From the NCBI RefSeq assembly GCF_006228325.1, contig NZ_CP040231.1, positions 383,001 to 447,000 on the forward strand: a DNA stretch of 64,000 nucleotides. Direction: 5' to 3'. This DNA is from Streptococcus sp. 1643 (GTDB taxonomy: Bacteria; Bacillota; Bacilli; Lactobacillales; Streptococcaceae). A program made the translations under genes and the position numbers. Every line of letters begins with the position of its first letter. Positions within the stretch are counted from its first letter, which is position 1. The notes beneath the pieces were generated by a model that saw only the letters and a program-made list of their open reading frames with translations, did not search any database and was not told where the DNA came from. Positions 18,024 to 25,922 of this stretch are shown here, in pieces.

Positions 18024-18227
18024 TTATTTTTCGTCTTTGTGAAGCATGTTTTTAACACCTTCAATAGCGCCTTCGACAGCATCTTTAGCATCTTCAGCAA
18101 CTTCTTTTACTTTAGAAACAACTTTTTCAGCTGTTCCTTCTTTTTCCATTTTTTCATCGCCGATCATTTTGCCGACACCTTCTTTAATGGAACCTTTTGC
18201 TTGATTTAATTTTTCTTCTGTTGACAT
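18024..18227 (-). CDS. CsbD family stress protein
   Basis: A 67-residue hydrophilic protein opening [19 protein letters not shown], the CsbD core (a helix pair with a GxxKEGxGK motif), followed by a Lys/Glu/Ala-rich tail. CsbD proteins are stress-induced in many bacteria and their molecular role is unclear. AAAGGAGG lies before the ATG. It is the last gene of the reverse-strand stress operon that begins with the GlsB-like gene at 19945. Confidence 0.88.
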   Translation of the reverse strand: MSTEEKLNQAKGSIKEGVGKMIGDEKMEKEGTAEKVVSKVKEVAEDAKDAVEGAIEGVKNMLHKDEK

Positions 18228-18268
18228 GATTCTGCCTCCTTTAAATTGATTGATTTAGACCAGATGAA

Positions 18269-18853
18269 TTAGTGTACGCGAGCATTTTCCTTTGCTTCGC
18301 CCTTAACGGCTTCAACACCTTCGCCTACTTTTTCTTGAACAGCAGCAACACCTGAACCGATACCAGATTTCACTTTTTCAAATTGTTCTGAAGCAAATTC
18401 TCCTGTTGAAGAAGCCACGTCAGTTACTCGGTCTTGAAGGCTAACTGAATCTGCTTCATGCTGTTCCTTCGTTTTGATATCAACAACATTCACATTGACT
18501 TCAACAACTTCTAGATCAGTCATTTTTGTAACTTGTGATACCACAACATCTTTGATTTCTTTGTACAAAGCAGGGACATTCTTTTGGTATTCAACAACAA
18601 TGTTCAAGTCAACTGCAACTTGTTCTTTCCCAACTTCAACATTGACACCATGAGTGACATTATCTGTATTGATAATTTTTTCTGTTAGATTAGAGAAGAA
18701 TCCTCCATCCACATCCAAAAGTCCAGGTACTTTTTCAAGTGAAAGACCAATGATTTTTTGGATGACTTTGTCTTCATAAGTGAGTTCCCCTTTAACATCT
18801 TGAGAAACAACAGCAACATCTTTTTTTTCTACATTTTTATCTACGTTTGACAT
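18269..18853 (-). CDS. Asp23/Gls24 family envelope stress protein
   Basis: A 194-residue protein with the Asp23 core (about 20-125): LTYEDKVIQKIIGLSLEKV, VGKEQVAVDLNIVVEY, then the VKVNVVDI-type strand near 120. A long acidic, repetitive C-terminal helix region follows, close to CsbD in style (EKVGEGVEAVKGEAKE). In staphylococci Asp23 is tethered to the membrane by AmaP, whose gene is also in this operon. It lies next to the DUF2273 gene with an AAGGAG ribosome site. Confidence 0.9.
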   Translation of the reverse strand: MSNVDKNVEKKDVAVVSQDVKGELTYEDKVIQKIIGLSLEKVPGLLDVDGGFFSNLTEKIINTDNVTHGVNVEVGKEQVAVDLNIVVEYQKNVPALYKEIKDVVVSQVTKMTDLEVVEVNVNVVDIKTKEQHEADSVSLQDRVTDVASSTGEFASEQFEKVKSGIGSGVAAVQEKVGEGVEAVKGEAKENARVH

Positions 18854-18864
18854 ACGAGACTCCT

Positions 18865-19035
18865 TTATTTATTTAAATATTTTTCCTTAACATAGTATCC
18901 AGCAAATGCTCCTAAGGCTCCACAAATTAGTACAAATAGTGTTTTGAAAAAGCCAAAGGATAAGATAAAGCAAGCGAGAATGACACCTACTAAACCTGCA
19001 ATAATTGGATACTGATATTTTTTAAACCATTCCAT
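18865..19035 (-). CDS. DUF2273 small membrane protein
   Basis: A 56-residue protein starting MEWFKKYQYPIIAGLVG, with two hydrophobic segments (about 10-27 and 28-46) and a basic tail. It matches the DUF2273 proteins always found beside amaP and asp23 in Firmicutes. GTAAGGAAGT gives the ribosome site. It overlaps neither neighbour: the Asp23 start is 12 bases downstream and the AmaP stop 10 bases upstream. It may help anchor Asp23 at the membrane, which is an inference. Confidence 0.85.
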   Translation of the reverse strand: MEWFKKYQYPIIAGLVGVILACFILSFGFFKTLFVLICGALGAFAGYYVKEKYLNK

Positions 19036-19045
19036 TTTTACTTCC

Positions 19046-19609
19046 TTACTTTACACGACTAACAGTCTTTTTGGTCGTTTTTCGAGGTTCAACTTCTTTA
19101 ACTTTAACTTCAAGTTTTACCTCACGTTCAATACCAAAGAACTGCTTTAATCCATGAGTTATTTCATTCTGAATGACTAGACATCGATTTGAGATGTTGT
19201 CTGAAGGAAGAATTTTCCCTTCTACAGTAACGAAACATTTATTTTTGCGGCTATTTACATGGACCGTTGGTTCTTTCATCAACTGATGATCAATGACCAA
19301 ACATCGAACAAAGCCTTCGATAGCTGAATTTTTTAGTTTTAATGTATCTTCTTGAGTTTCTAATTGAATCTCTAGATATCGTTTAGGATAAAAGAGTATC
19401 ACTAATATTGAAATTAAAACTAAAACAGATAGGACAAGTGTCCCCCAAAAGACATATCTAGCAATCAGGAATTCAGCGTAGAGTTCTCTCCAACTGAATA
19501 AGTGGATTCCTAAATCACTGACCTGATGATAATCTATGAGAATAGGAAGGAAAATAGTCAAGATTAAGATACAGAAAATAAGTAACAATATTTTCTTTGA
19601 TTTTGACAT
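19046..19609 (-). CDS. amaP: alkaline shock response membrane anchor protein AmaP
   Basis: From ATG 19609, behind GAAAGGA, the product has 187 residues. There are two transmembrane helices (about 7-25 and 50-73), then the cytoplasmic AmaP domain (VHVNSRKNKCFVTVEGKIL region) and a basic tail ending KKTVSRVK. The frame is open up to 19684, but that longer start has no ribosome site. AmaP binds Asp23 at the membrane in S. aureus. Here it sits two genes upstream of the Asp23 gene. Confidence 0.85.
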   Translation of the reverse strand: MSKSKKILLLIFCILILTIFLPILIDYHQVSDLGIHLFSWRELYAEFLIARYVFWGTLVLSVLVLISILVILFYPKRYLEIQLETQEDTLKLKNSAIEGFVRCLVIDHQLMKEPTVHVNSRKNKCFVTVEGKILPSDNISNRCLVIQNEITHGLKQFFGIEREVKLEVKVKEVEPRKTTKKTVSRVK

Positions 19610-19708
19610 ATTAAATCCTTTCAAATGAAAAGCTTTAAACCATAATTTTACCCGTCTACAGTATTCAAAATTATGGCTTATCACTTTTAATTTCTTATTA
19701 GGTAATGC

Positions 19709-19945
19709 TTATTTTTTACCAAATAGAAATGAAACGACTGCAACAACAATCACTGCACCTACGATTGACGGAATAATAGCCATTCCAGCCAATGAAGGTC
19801 CCCAGCTTCCTAGAAGTGATTGCCCTACAGACGAACCGATAAGACCTGCAAAGATATTTGCAATCAATCCCATTGAACCACCTTTTTTAGTGATTGCACC
19901 TGCGATGAGACCAATAAGACCTCCTACAATAATGGACCACAACAT
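19709..19945 (-). CDS. GlsB/YeaQ/YmgE family membrane protein
   Basis: A 78-residue protein with three hydrophobic, Gly-rich segments. It contains the family pattern GGLIGLIAGAI and the late VGAVIVVAVVSFLFGKK. Such transglycosylase-associated proteins are stress-induced in lactic acid bacteria. It is the first gene of the reverse-strand stress operon, with AAAGGAGG before the ATG. Its promoter region is shared with the divergent Mga-type regulator at 20256, which in pneumococcus activates this operon. Confidence 0.88.
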   Translation of the reverse strand: MLWSIIVGGLIGLIAGAITKKGGSMGLIANIFAGLIGSSVGQSLLGSWGPSLAGMAIIPSIVGAVIVVAVVSFLFGKK

Positions 19946-20255
19946 AGTGTATCCTCCTTTTCTATTTCTAAATCAAAGAATCAATTTCAGAAAACCAATT
20001 TCTTTGATTGAATTAATTATATAATATTTAAATATGGAAGGGTAATAATTTGTCTCAAACTACGTATTATAAAAACACACCACAGGTACAAATAAATAAG
20101 AAAATCTTGATGCTACTGGGTTTCTAAGGGATTAGACTAGTCTTTTGATGACAAGCAAAAGTCGTTGTAAGAGGATAAATGCACTCCATGTGGTATAATT
20201 GCATGAAGATTGAAAGACAATCCTTTAGTTTATTATAAAGAGAGAAAAGCTATTC
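19946..20255. promoter_or_regulatory. divergent control region between the stress operon and the Mga regulator
   Basis: These 310 bases are AT-rich and hold no gene. For the reverse direction, TATAAT-like sequence lies near 20025-20035 (ATTATATAAT). For the forward direction, the extended -10 TGTGGTATAAT ends at 20199. Pneumococcal MgaSpn binds the equivalent region and activates the promoter of the stress operon (studied as spr1622 and spr1623-1626, from memory). MgaSpn favours bent AT-rich DNA, so no sharp operator is expected here. Confidence 0.6.
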
Positions 20256-21737
20256 ATGAGAGATTTATTATCGAAAAAAAGTCACAGACAATTAGAATTA
20301 TTAGAATTACTGTTTGAAAACAAGCGCTGGTTTCATATTTCAGAACTAGCAGAATTATTGCACTGTGCAGAACGTTCTGTAAAAGATGACTTGTCCCATG
20401 TTAGATCTTCTTTTCCTGACTTGCTATTTCATTCCTCAACAAATGGTATCCGTATCATAAATACTGACGATAGTGATATTGAAATGGTCTATCATCATTT
20501 TTTTAAGCATTCAACTCACTTTTCAATATTAGAATTTCTCTTCTTCAATGAAGGATGTGATAAAGAGAATATTTGCAAAGAGTTTTATATCAGTTCTTCC
20601 TCTCTTTACCGTATCATCAGTCATATTAATAAAATTATTAAGAAGCAATATCGTTTTGAAATTAGCCTCAATCCAGTTCGAATCACTGGAAATGAAATCG
20701 ATATCCGTTACTTTTTTGCCCAGTATTTTTCAGAGAAATATTATTTCCTTGAATGGCCCTTTGAAGATTTTTCTGTAGAACCTTTGTGTAAGCTGTTGGC
20801 ACGGGTCTATAAAGAAACTGCATTTCCAGTCAATTTCGCCACTCAACGAATGTTAAAGTTACTCCTCGTAACAAATTTATACCGAATAAAGTTTGGTCAT
20901 TTCTTGGAAGTTGAGAGAGACTCTTTTAACAATCAATTGTTAGAATCTTTCATGCAGGCAGAAGGAATCAACGAGATTGTAACGAGCTTTGACTCTGAAT
21001 ATCATATCTCTCTGAATAAAGAAGTGATCGGTCAACTGTTTGTATCCTATTTTCAAAAAATGTTCTTCATAGATGAAGAAGTATTTCTGAACCATGCAAA
21101 AACAGACAGCTATGTAAAAAAATCGTATCAGTTATTGGGAGATCTAGTAGACCAGGTATCAAGAGAGTATAATCTTCAAGTAGACAATAGAGACAACCTG
21201 ATTTGGCATCTGCATAATACGGCACATCTGCATCGCCAGGAATTATCGACAGAGTTTATCCTATTTGATCAAAAAGGCAATACAATCAAGAACTTTCAAA
21301 ATATTTTCCCTCGATTCGTTTCAGAGGTGAAGGAAGGGATTGAACATTATCTAGAGACTTTGGATATGGATCGTAATTCAATGAAGGTCAATCATTTGAC
21401 CTATACGTTTATCACTCACAGCAAACACTTGGTGCTAAATCTTTTACAAAATCAACCGAAATTAAAGGTTTTGGTCATGAGTAATTTTGATCAGTATCAT
21501 GCAAAATCAGTAGCTGAGACACTTGCTTACTATTGCAGTAACAATTTTGAACTGGAAGTTTGGAGTGAATTAGAGTTATCCCTTGATGCTCTAAAAGAAT
21601 CACCTTACGACATCATTATTTCTAATTTTATTATTCCGCCGATTGAAAATAAGAGACTGATCTATTCCAATAATGTCAATACAGTCGCTCTCATCTCTTT
21701 GCTTAACGCAATGATGTTTATTCGATTAGACGAGTAA
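20256..21737 (+). CDS. Mga family transcriptional regulator (MgaSpn-like)
   Basis: A 493-residue regulator. An N-terminal helix-turn-helix (about 18-60, LAELLHCAERSVKDDLSHV) is followed by a second one (about 105-135, EFYISSSSLYRIISHINKI), then PRD-like regions and a C-terminal EIIB-like part (about 410-490, KVLVMSNFDQYHAKSVAE). This order is that of Mga/AtxA proteins. By position and divergent stress operon it corresponds to pneumococcal MgaSpn. A hairpin terminator follows directly. Confidence 0.9.
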   Translation: MRDLLSKKSHRQLELLELLFENKRWFHISELAELLHCAERSVKDDLSHVRSSFPDLLFHSSTNGIRIINTDDSDIEMVYHHFFKHSTHFSILEFLFFNEGCDKENICKEFYISSSSLYRIISHINKIIKKQYRFEISLNPVRITGNEIDIRYFFAQYFSEKYYFLEWPFEDFSVEPLCKLLARVYKETAFPVNFATQRMLKLLLVTNLYRIKFGHFLEVERDSFNNQLLESFMQAEGINEIVTSFDSEYHISLNKEVIGQLFVSYFQKMFFIDEEVFLNHAKTDSYVKKSYQLLGDLVDQVSREYNLQVDNRDNLIWHLHNTAHLHRQELSTEFILFDQKGNTIKNFQNIFPRFVSEVKEGIEHYLETLDMDRNSMKVNHLTYTFITHSKHLVLNLLQNQPKLKVLVMSNFDQYHAKSVAETLAYYCSNNFELEVWSELELSLDALKESPYDIIISNFIIPPIENKRLIYSNNVNTVALISLLNAMMFIRLDE

Positions 21738-21748
21738 CTAAGAATAAT

Positions 21749-21782
21749 AAAAAAGCCTTGATTCCAAGGCTTTTTCTGTTGA
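21749..21782. terminator. AAGCCTTG hairpin (copy B), terminator after the Mga gene
   Basis: AAAAAGCCTTG and CAAGGCTTTTT pair around ATTC, followed by CTGTTGA. It starts 11 bases after the mga stop. The right flank (ACTTTTACATTGAGAATCAA) resembles the flank of copy C (GACTTTCATATTGAGAGCAA), suggesting common origin. Confidence 0.8.
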
Positions 21783-21874
21783 TGTTTCTTTCCTTACACG
21801 AACTTTTACATTGAGAATCAACTAGTTTTGAAGTACCTTTACTTAGTCATTAAAGGAAAATAGAGTCAGGCTAC

Positions 21875-22741
21875 TCACCGTTTGGTTTGAAACAATTTGA
21901 TTTTATCGTCACAGTAAGCTATTAAAGCTTGTGCTTTCTCAAAAGTATATCCTTTTTCAGAAGCTGACTTCACTTTCTTTTCATCAAAATAGTAGCCAGT
22001 CAATCCCCTAATCTCTTCTGACAATGTGAGATAGTAGCCTGTTTCGATTCCCTCGTCTAGATCTTTTGAAAGAGACTTCATCAAGCGGCCAAAGAGAGAC
22101 TTTTTCGTTTTTTCATCACTGGAATCGTTCCCCAAATTGGTTGAAATCAAACCTGGATGGTAAGAATTGATGGTGATGTTTGAACCACTTAAGAAGAACT
22201 CTCTGGCTAGATAGCGTGTCATCCAAATAGTGTAAAGTTTAGAATTATTATAGGCCAATCCGGGATTATAATTGTTCTCAAATCCAAAGTCCAAATCCTT
22301 GACCTTGGCAAAATGATGCATATAGGAGGAGGTATTAATGATACGACCGTCAGGCGCTTTTTCTAACAAGGGGCTTAGCTCAGTTGTTAACATATAGGGA
22401 ATGAGAACGGATAACATAAAAGTCAATTCGATATTTTCAGCACTTGCTTTCCGTTCTTTTACTCCATAAAGTCCTGCATTGTTAAATAAGACATCGATAC
22501 TTTGAAAGTCTTGCTTGATTACCTCCGCAAAACGATAAACATCGTCTAATTTTGAAAACTCTGCAAGGTAGCTAGAAACTCTGCCTCTCAAGGAAACTGT
22601 TCGAACCTCTTGAAGCGCCAGCTCAAGTTTTTGAGGATTGCGACCATGAAGGATGACCTGATGCCCTTGGCTGGCCAGTTTCTTTGCCAAATGCTTACCG
22701 ATACCATCAGTAGCACCTGTAATCAGAATCGTTTTGACCAT
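21875..22741 (-). CDS. short-chain dehydrogenase/reductase
   Basis: From ATG 22741, behind GGAGGA, 288 residues. It has the Rossmann start KTILITGATDGIGKHLA with the TGxxxGIG cofactor motif (about 9-15), NNAG (about 85), the catalytic Ser near 134 (INTSSYM) and the YNNSK motif with Tyr and Lys near 160. The family uses NAD(P)H to reduce carbonyl compounds or similar; the substrate is unknown. It is the last gene of a reverse-strand cassette behind an Rrf2 regulator. Its start lies two bases after the stop of the hydrolase gene. Confidence 0.9.
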   Translation of the reverse strand: MVKTILITGATDGIGKHLAKKLASQGHQVILHGRNPQKLELALQEVRTVSLRGRVSSYLAEFSKLDDVYRFAEVIKQDFQSIDVLFNNAGLYGVKERKASAENIELTFMLSVLIPYMLTTELSPLLEKAPDGRIINTSSYMHHFAKVKDLDFGFENNYNPGLAYNNSKLYTIWMTRYLAREFFLSGSNITINSYHPGLISTNLGNDSSDEKTKKSLFGRLMKSLSKDLDEGIETGYYLTLSEEIRGLTGYYFDEKKVKSASEKGYTFEKAQALIAYCDDKIKLFQTKR

Positions 22742-22742
22742 A

Positions 22743-23579
22743 TTAGTCCTCCAAGAAAGCAATGAGTTCTTTTGAAAATTCGTCTGCATATTGGAAGATC
22801 GAACCGTGACCAGCATTTGGATAGATAATCAGCTTACTATTTTCGATTTTCTCATGCATGTCATAGGAATTTTCCGTTGGAACTTGCATATCCTTGTCCC
22901 CGTTGACGATTAAGGTTGGTTGAGTGATAAAGCTTAGGTCGTCTTGAGGAGCTTTCCCCAAACGTTTAATAGCTTTGAGTTGAGTTAGGAATCCTGCTAG
23001 GTTCATGTCTTTATCCGCAAATTCCTTTGTTCTCATACCCATTCGTCCTAGGACTTTCAAAGCTTCGATTTTCCCTTGTTCATCATGATTATAGAAGATA
23101 TAGCGTTTAGGATCGATGCGCTCGAGTCTCGCTTTAAACATATAGTTAAAGGTTTTCCCTGTTACCTTATCGACCTCTTTTCCACCTCGAGGTCCTGTTC
23201 CTGCCAAGATGAGACGGTTGACCAAATCAGGCTTACTTCTGACCATTTCTTGGGCAATCATACCCCCCATAGAAAGACCGAGGAGGTTGATTTTATCGTA
23301 ACCAAGAGCTTCTATAAAGGAAATCGTCTGCTCAGCCATTCCAGGAATCGTCGAAGCAACTTTGCCTTGACTGGCTCCAACACCAGGAAGATCGACTACA
23401 ATGACATGATGTTTTTCAGCAATCAAGTCTAATAGTCTTGGATCCCAGTTATCTAGAGTTGCTGCCAAATGGACCAGCATCAGAAGAGGTAGTTTTGATT
23501 TGCCTTTACTGAGTTCGCGATAGGCAATTTGATTTCCTTGGACAGTGATGTATTGATTTTTAGTTGTAAGATATGACAT
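22743..23579 (-). CDS. alpha/beta hydrolase
   Basis: From ATG 23579, 278 residues. The nucleophile elbow GLSMGGMIAQ (Ser near 102), the acid in NGDKDMQVP (about 225) and the His in NAGHGSIF (about 253) form a complete alpha/beta-hydrolase triad. Before it stands the usual VHLAATLDNWDPRLL region. An esterase, lipase or C-C hydrolase role is possible. It sits between an SDR and an oxidoreductase in one operon, suggesting detoxification of a reactive organic compound, an inference. The longer frame to 23636 lacks a ribosome site and would overlap the next gene. Confidence 0.9.
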   Translation of the reverse strand: MSYLTTKNQYITVQGNQIAYRELSKGKSKLPLLMLVHLAATLDNWDPRLLDLIAEKHHVIVVDLPGVGASQGKVASTIPGMAEQTISFIEALGYDKINLLGLSMGGMIAQEMVRSKPDLVNRLILAGTGPRGGKEVDKVTGKTFNYMFKARLERIDPKRYIFYNHDEQGKIEALKVLGRMGMRTKEFADKDMNLAGFLTQLKAIKRLGKAPQDDLSFITQPTLIVNGDKDMQVPTENSYDMHEKIENSKLIIYPNAGHGSIFQYADEFSKELIAFLED

Positions 23580-23592
23580 TGTGTTTTCCTTT

Positions 23593-24597
23593 TTATTTCT
23601 TAAAGCTGAGGACTGTTTTTCCACGCGAGCGACCATTAGCGACCTTGTCTAAGGCGCTATTCACTTCTTCAAATGGATAAACTGTATCGATAGAGGGTTT
23701 GATTTCTAATTTACTAAAGAGGTCAGCTACCTCTTGTAATTGAGCGCCGTTGCTTTCTACAAAGATAAAATGGTAGTGGACACCATATTTTTCCGCCATC
23801 TTATCAAATTTGCGACCTGCTAAGCCAAGAATCATCTGTTTCCATTTTGGTAGATTCATGCGTTTGGCAAAGGCACCGTTTGGCATGGCACGAAGGGACA
23901 CAAGGTGACCACCTTTTTTCATAATAGACATTTGTTTTTCAGTTTCAGCGCCACCAAGAGTATCGAGGACATAATCAACCTGGCTAACAGTTTTTGTATA
24001 ATCCTCTGTTTTGTAATCGATAAAGCGGTCTGCTCCTAGGTTCAATACACGCTCAGCACTATCTCCAGCCCCATTAGTGATGACTGTCAAACCTTTAGCC
24101 TTGGCAATCGGAATGGCCATACCGCCGACACCGCCTGTACCACCAGAGATAAAGATAGTCTTGCCTGCTTGAGCGCCCATGAGGTCAAGAGCCTGCATGA
24201 TAGTCAAGGCAGTAAGAGGAACAGCAGCGGCTTCCTCGTCTGATAGATAGTCTGGAACCTTGGCTAAGGCTTGGCTATCGACAGCTACGTATTCTGCAAA
24301 GGCGCCGATATGATCAAGTGGCAGACGGCCAAAGACACGGTCTCCTATCTGAAAGTTGTCAACTTGCTTGCCAATGCTTTCAACGATCCCACCGACCTCG
24401 TTACCTGCAGTTTGAGGAAGTTTGTAAGGAACAATCATCTTGACCTCACCACGAGAGATCATGTTATCGAGAGGATTAACACCGGCTGCGGTGACTTTCA
24501 CCAAGACTTGTTTGTCTGTAATACTTGGTTTAGCGATTTCTGTGATGTTCAGTGTGATATTGTTTTTGTTATAAGTAGTGTGTTGTGCGGCTTTCAT
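23593..24597 (-). CDS. NADP-dependent zinc-less alcohol dehydrogenase / quinone oxidoreductase
   Basis: A 334-residue medium-chain reductase. The N-terminal GroES-like part has AAGVNPLDNMISRGE and PQTAGNEVGGIVESIGK. The Rossmann part has ISGGTGGVGGMAIPIAKAKG (about 148) for NADP. No zinc Cys/His set is seen, which fits quinone reductases such as QorB relatives. A palindrome TGTATCTGATACA lies 38 bases upstream, similar to the one before the Rrf2 gene, so the regulator probably controls it. Confidence 0.9.
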   Translation of the reverse strand: MKAAQHTTYNKNNITLNITEIAKPSITDKQVLVKVTAAGVNPLDNMISRGEVKMIVPYKLPQTAGNEVGGIVESIGKQVDNFQIGDRVFGRLPLDHIGAFAEYVAVDSQALAKVPDYLSDEEAAAVPLTALTIMQALDLMGAQAGKTIFISGGTGGVGGMAIPIAKAKGLTVITNGAGDSAERVLNLGADRFIDYKTEDYTKTVSQVDYVLDTLGGAETEKQMSIMKKGGHLVSLRAMPNGAFAKRMNLPKWKQMILGLAGRKFDKMAEKYGVHYHFIFVESNGAQLQEVADLFSKLEIKPSIDTVYPFEEVNSALDKVANGRSRGKTVLSFKK

Positions 24598-24634
24598 GTG
24601 ATTTCTCTTTTCTTTTTCTATATGATTTTATACC

Positions 24635-24647
24635 TGTATCTGATACA
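24635..24647. promoter_or_regulatory. probable Rrf2 operator before the oxidoreductase operon
   Basis: TGTATCTGATACA is a perfect dyad around a central T, directly upstream of the reverse-strand operon. Its half-site TGTAT is shared with the palindrome at 25141-25157 before the regulator gene. Binding by the adjacent Rrf2 protein is inferred. Confidence 0.65.
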
Positions 24648-24687
24648 AGTATATGTTATTTCCAGTAAAAACTGACTTGTTATCAAA

Positions 24688-25119
24688 TCAGTTTCGGACT
24701 TGTTTAGCTTGTTTATATAGATTGTCAATGACATCTTCTAAAGTTTGATTTGCTAATTCCTTCTCTAATTGAGATTCGGCACTAGCGAAAAGCGGTGAAA
24801 CTGCTCCTTGGATATGTTTTCCAACAGGGCAATCAGGATTGCTATTTTGATGAACAGGGAATAAACTAATGTGATTGATTTCTTGAGTAGCATAGTAGAT
24901 CTCTAGTAAAGTCATTTTCTTTGGAGACTTACTGAGTTGATAACCTGTTTTTCCTTGCTGGGAATGAATCAAATCTGCATTTTTCAATAAGGCAATCACT
25001 TTTCGAATGTAACTAGCGTTAGTCCCAACACTAATAGCTAGTGCTTGAGAACTTAAGGTTTCCTTGCTTTCACTAATCATTGTTAAGATATGCAAAGCAA
25101 CTGAGAATTTTGTATCCAT
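24688..25119 (-). CDS. Rrf2 family transcriptional regulator with a single Cys
   Basis: A 143-residue Rrf2 protein. The winged helix is near 1-70 (SSQALAISVGTNASYIRKVIALLKNADLI), with GYQLSKSPKKMTLLEIY after it. It has only one Cys, in NPDCPVGKHIQ near 97, so it cannot hold the three-Cys iron-sulfur cluster of IscR or NsrR. Single-Cys relatives (YwnA/HypR type) sense disulfide or electrophile stress. It is transcribed ahead of the oxidoreductase operon with an inverted repeat upstream, pointing to autoregulation. Confidence 0.88.
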   Translation of the reverse strand: MDTKFSVALHILTMISESKETLSSQALAISVGTNASYIRKVIALLKNADLIHSQQGKTGYQLSKSPKKMTLLEIYYATQEINHISLFPVHQNSNPDCPVGKHIQGAVSPLFASAESQLEKELANQTLEDVIDNLYKQAKQVRN

Positions 25120-25140
25120 ATGAATCCCTCTCTTAATAAA

Positions 25141-25157
25141 CTTGTATAAGATACAAG
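25141..25157. promoter_or_regulatory. probable Rrf2 operator before its own gene
   Basis: CTTGTATAAGATACAAG is a perfect inverted repeat with seven-base arms and a three-base centre, 22 bases upstream of the regulator ATG. A half-site (ACAAGTATAA) follows. The arms match the TGTATC half-sites at 24635. Confidence 0.65.
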
Positions 25158-25326
25158 AACAAGTATAACATAAATTAAAAGAAAAGCAAGTCTTTTGTTT
25201 TAAATTTTAAAAAATTTTGAGTGCAATCAGATTAGAGCTGTCTGGGAAGGGTGTTCATAAAATTATACCGTTGATATCCATTAGTTGACCAAAAGTAGAA
25301 CAGATACACAAAAAAGCCTAGTAAAT

Positions 25327-25368
25327 CAAGGCTTTTTCCTGTTGTATTTAGATGCCCCCTACAGGGAT
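25327..25368. repeat. left 42-bp direct repeat (attachment-like) with tRNA-Lys 3' fragment
   Basis: It is identical to 29429-29470. It begins in the right arm of the AAGGCTTTTT hairpin and ends TACAGGGAT, part of the T-arm of tRNA-Lys, after which the match stops. Confidence 0.8.
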
Positions 25369-25473
25369 TTGGAAAGGACTTTCATATTGAGAGCAATTAA
25401 AAATATTGAAATATAAGTGATTTTAGGTATTTTCAATGTCATGATTTAAAAATGGGACAAAAGTGGGGCAAAA

Positions 25474-25509
25474 ACCATACAGATTCTAAACTGTATGGTT
25501 CTTTTTTTA
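25474..25509. terminator. strong hairpin with T run
   Basis: AACCATACAG and CTGTATGGTT pair around ATTCTAAA, followed by CTTTTTTT. No gene ends nearby on the forward strand, so it may be a leftover of lost element genes. Confidence 0.75.
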
Positions 25510-25922
25510 TCTAACCAAGAAAGGTTAAAACTTATTAAAACAAATGCAATCAACTGTTGAAAACTTTTTAGTCCGTGTAATATAAAAACAAGTAAAAAGT
25601 TGAACTATAGGGAATATTGTGTCATAATAGGTAATAGATGAATAATTAATAGATTGGAAATAATGCTTTCTTACCTTAACAAGTTGAATTGGTTATACAT
25701 TTTTTCGTCGCAATTGTGTCTATCTCTCGAGTTTAGCTAGTTTTTATAAGCTCTGGTTTCTAATCAATATAACAAATTTTAGAAGTGCATAAGACAAGAT
25801 GGTGACATTACTACAGTCATTTCTAGTCACCATATGTTGCTGGCACAGGCTGTTTGTAGTGTTGGCTATTTACTAGTCAGTTTAATCGGAGTGTTTAATT
25901 TTTATTGTTGAAAGGTTTTTAT

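Larger units (their letters stand above)
25158..25922. other. long non-coding stretch holding a truncated tRNA-Lys end
   Basis: No gene is seen. In order it has AT-rich sequence, the AAGCCT hairpin copy C (25310-25337), a 16-base tRNA-Lys 3' fragment (25353-25368), and a GGGACAAAAGTGGGG motif (25454-25468). Next comes a strong terminator at 25474-25509, then about 400 AT-rich bases without recognisable structure before the DUF308 gene. Confidence 0.7.

Noticed and set aside
23076..23432. Forward frame of 118 codons opposite the alpha/beta hydrolase
   Set aside because: It is a shadow of a gene with a complete catalytic triad.
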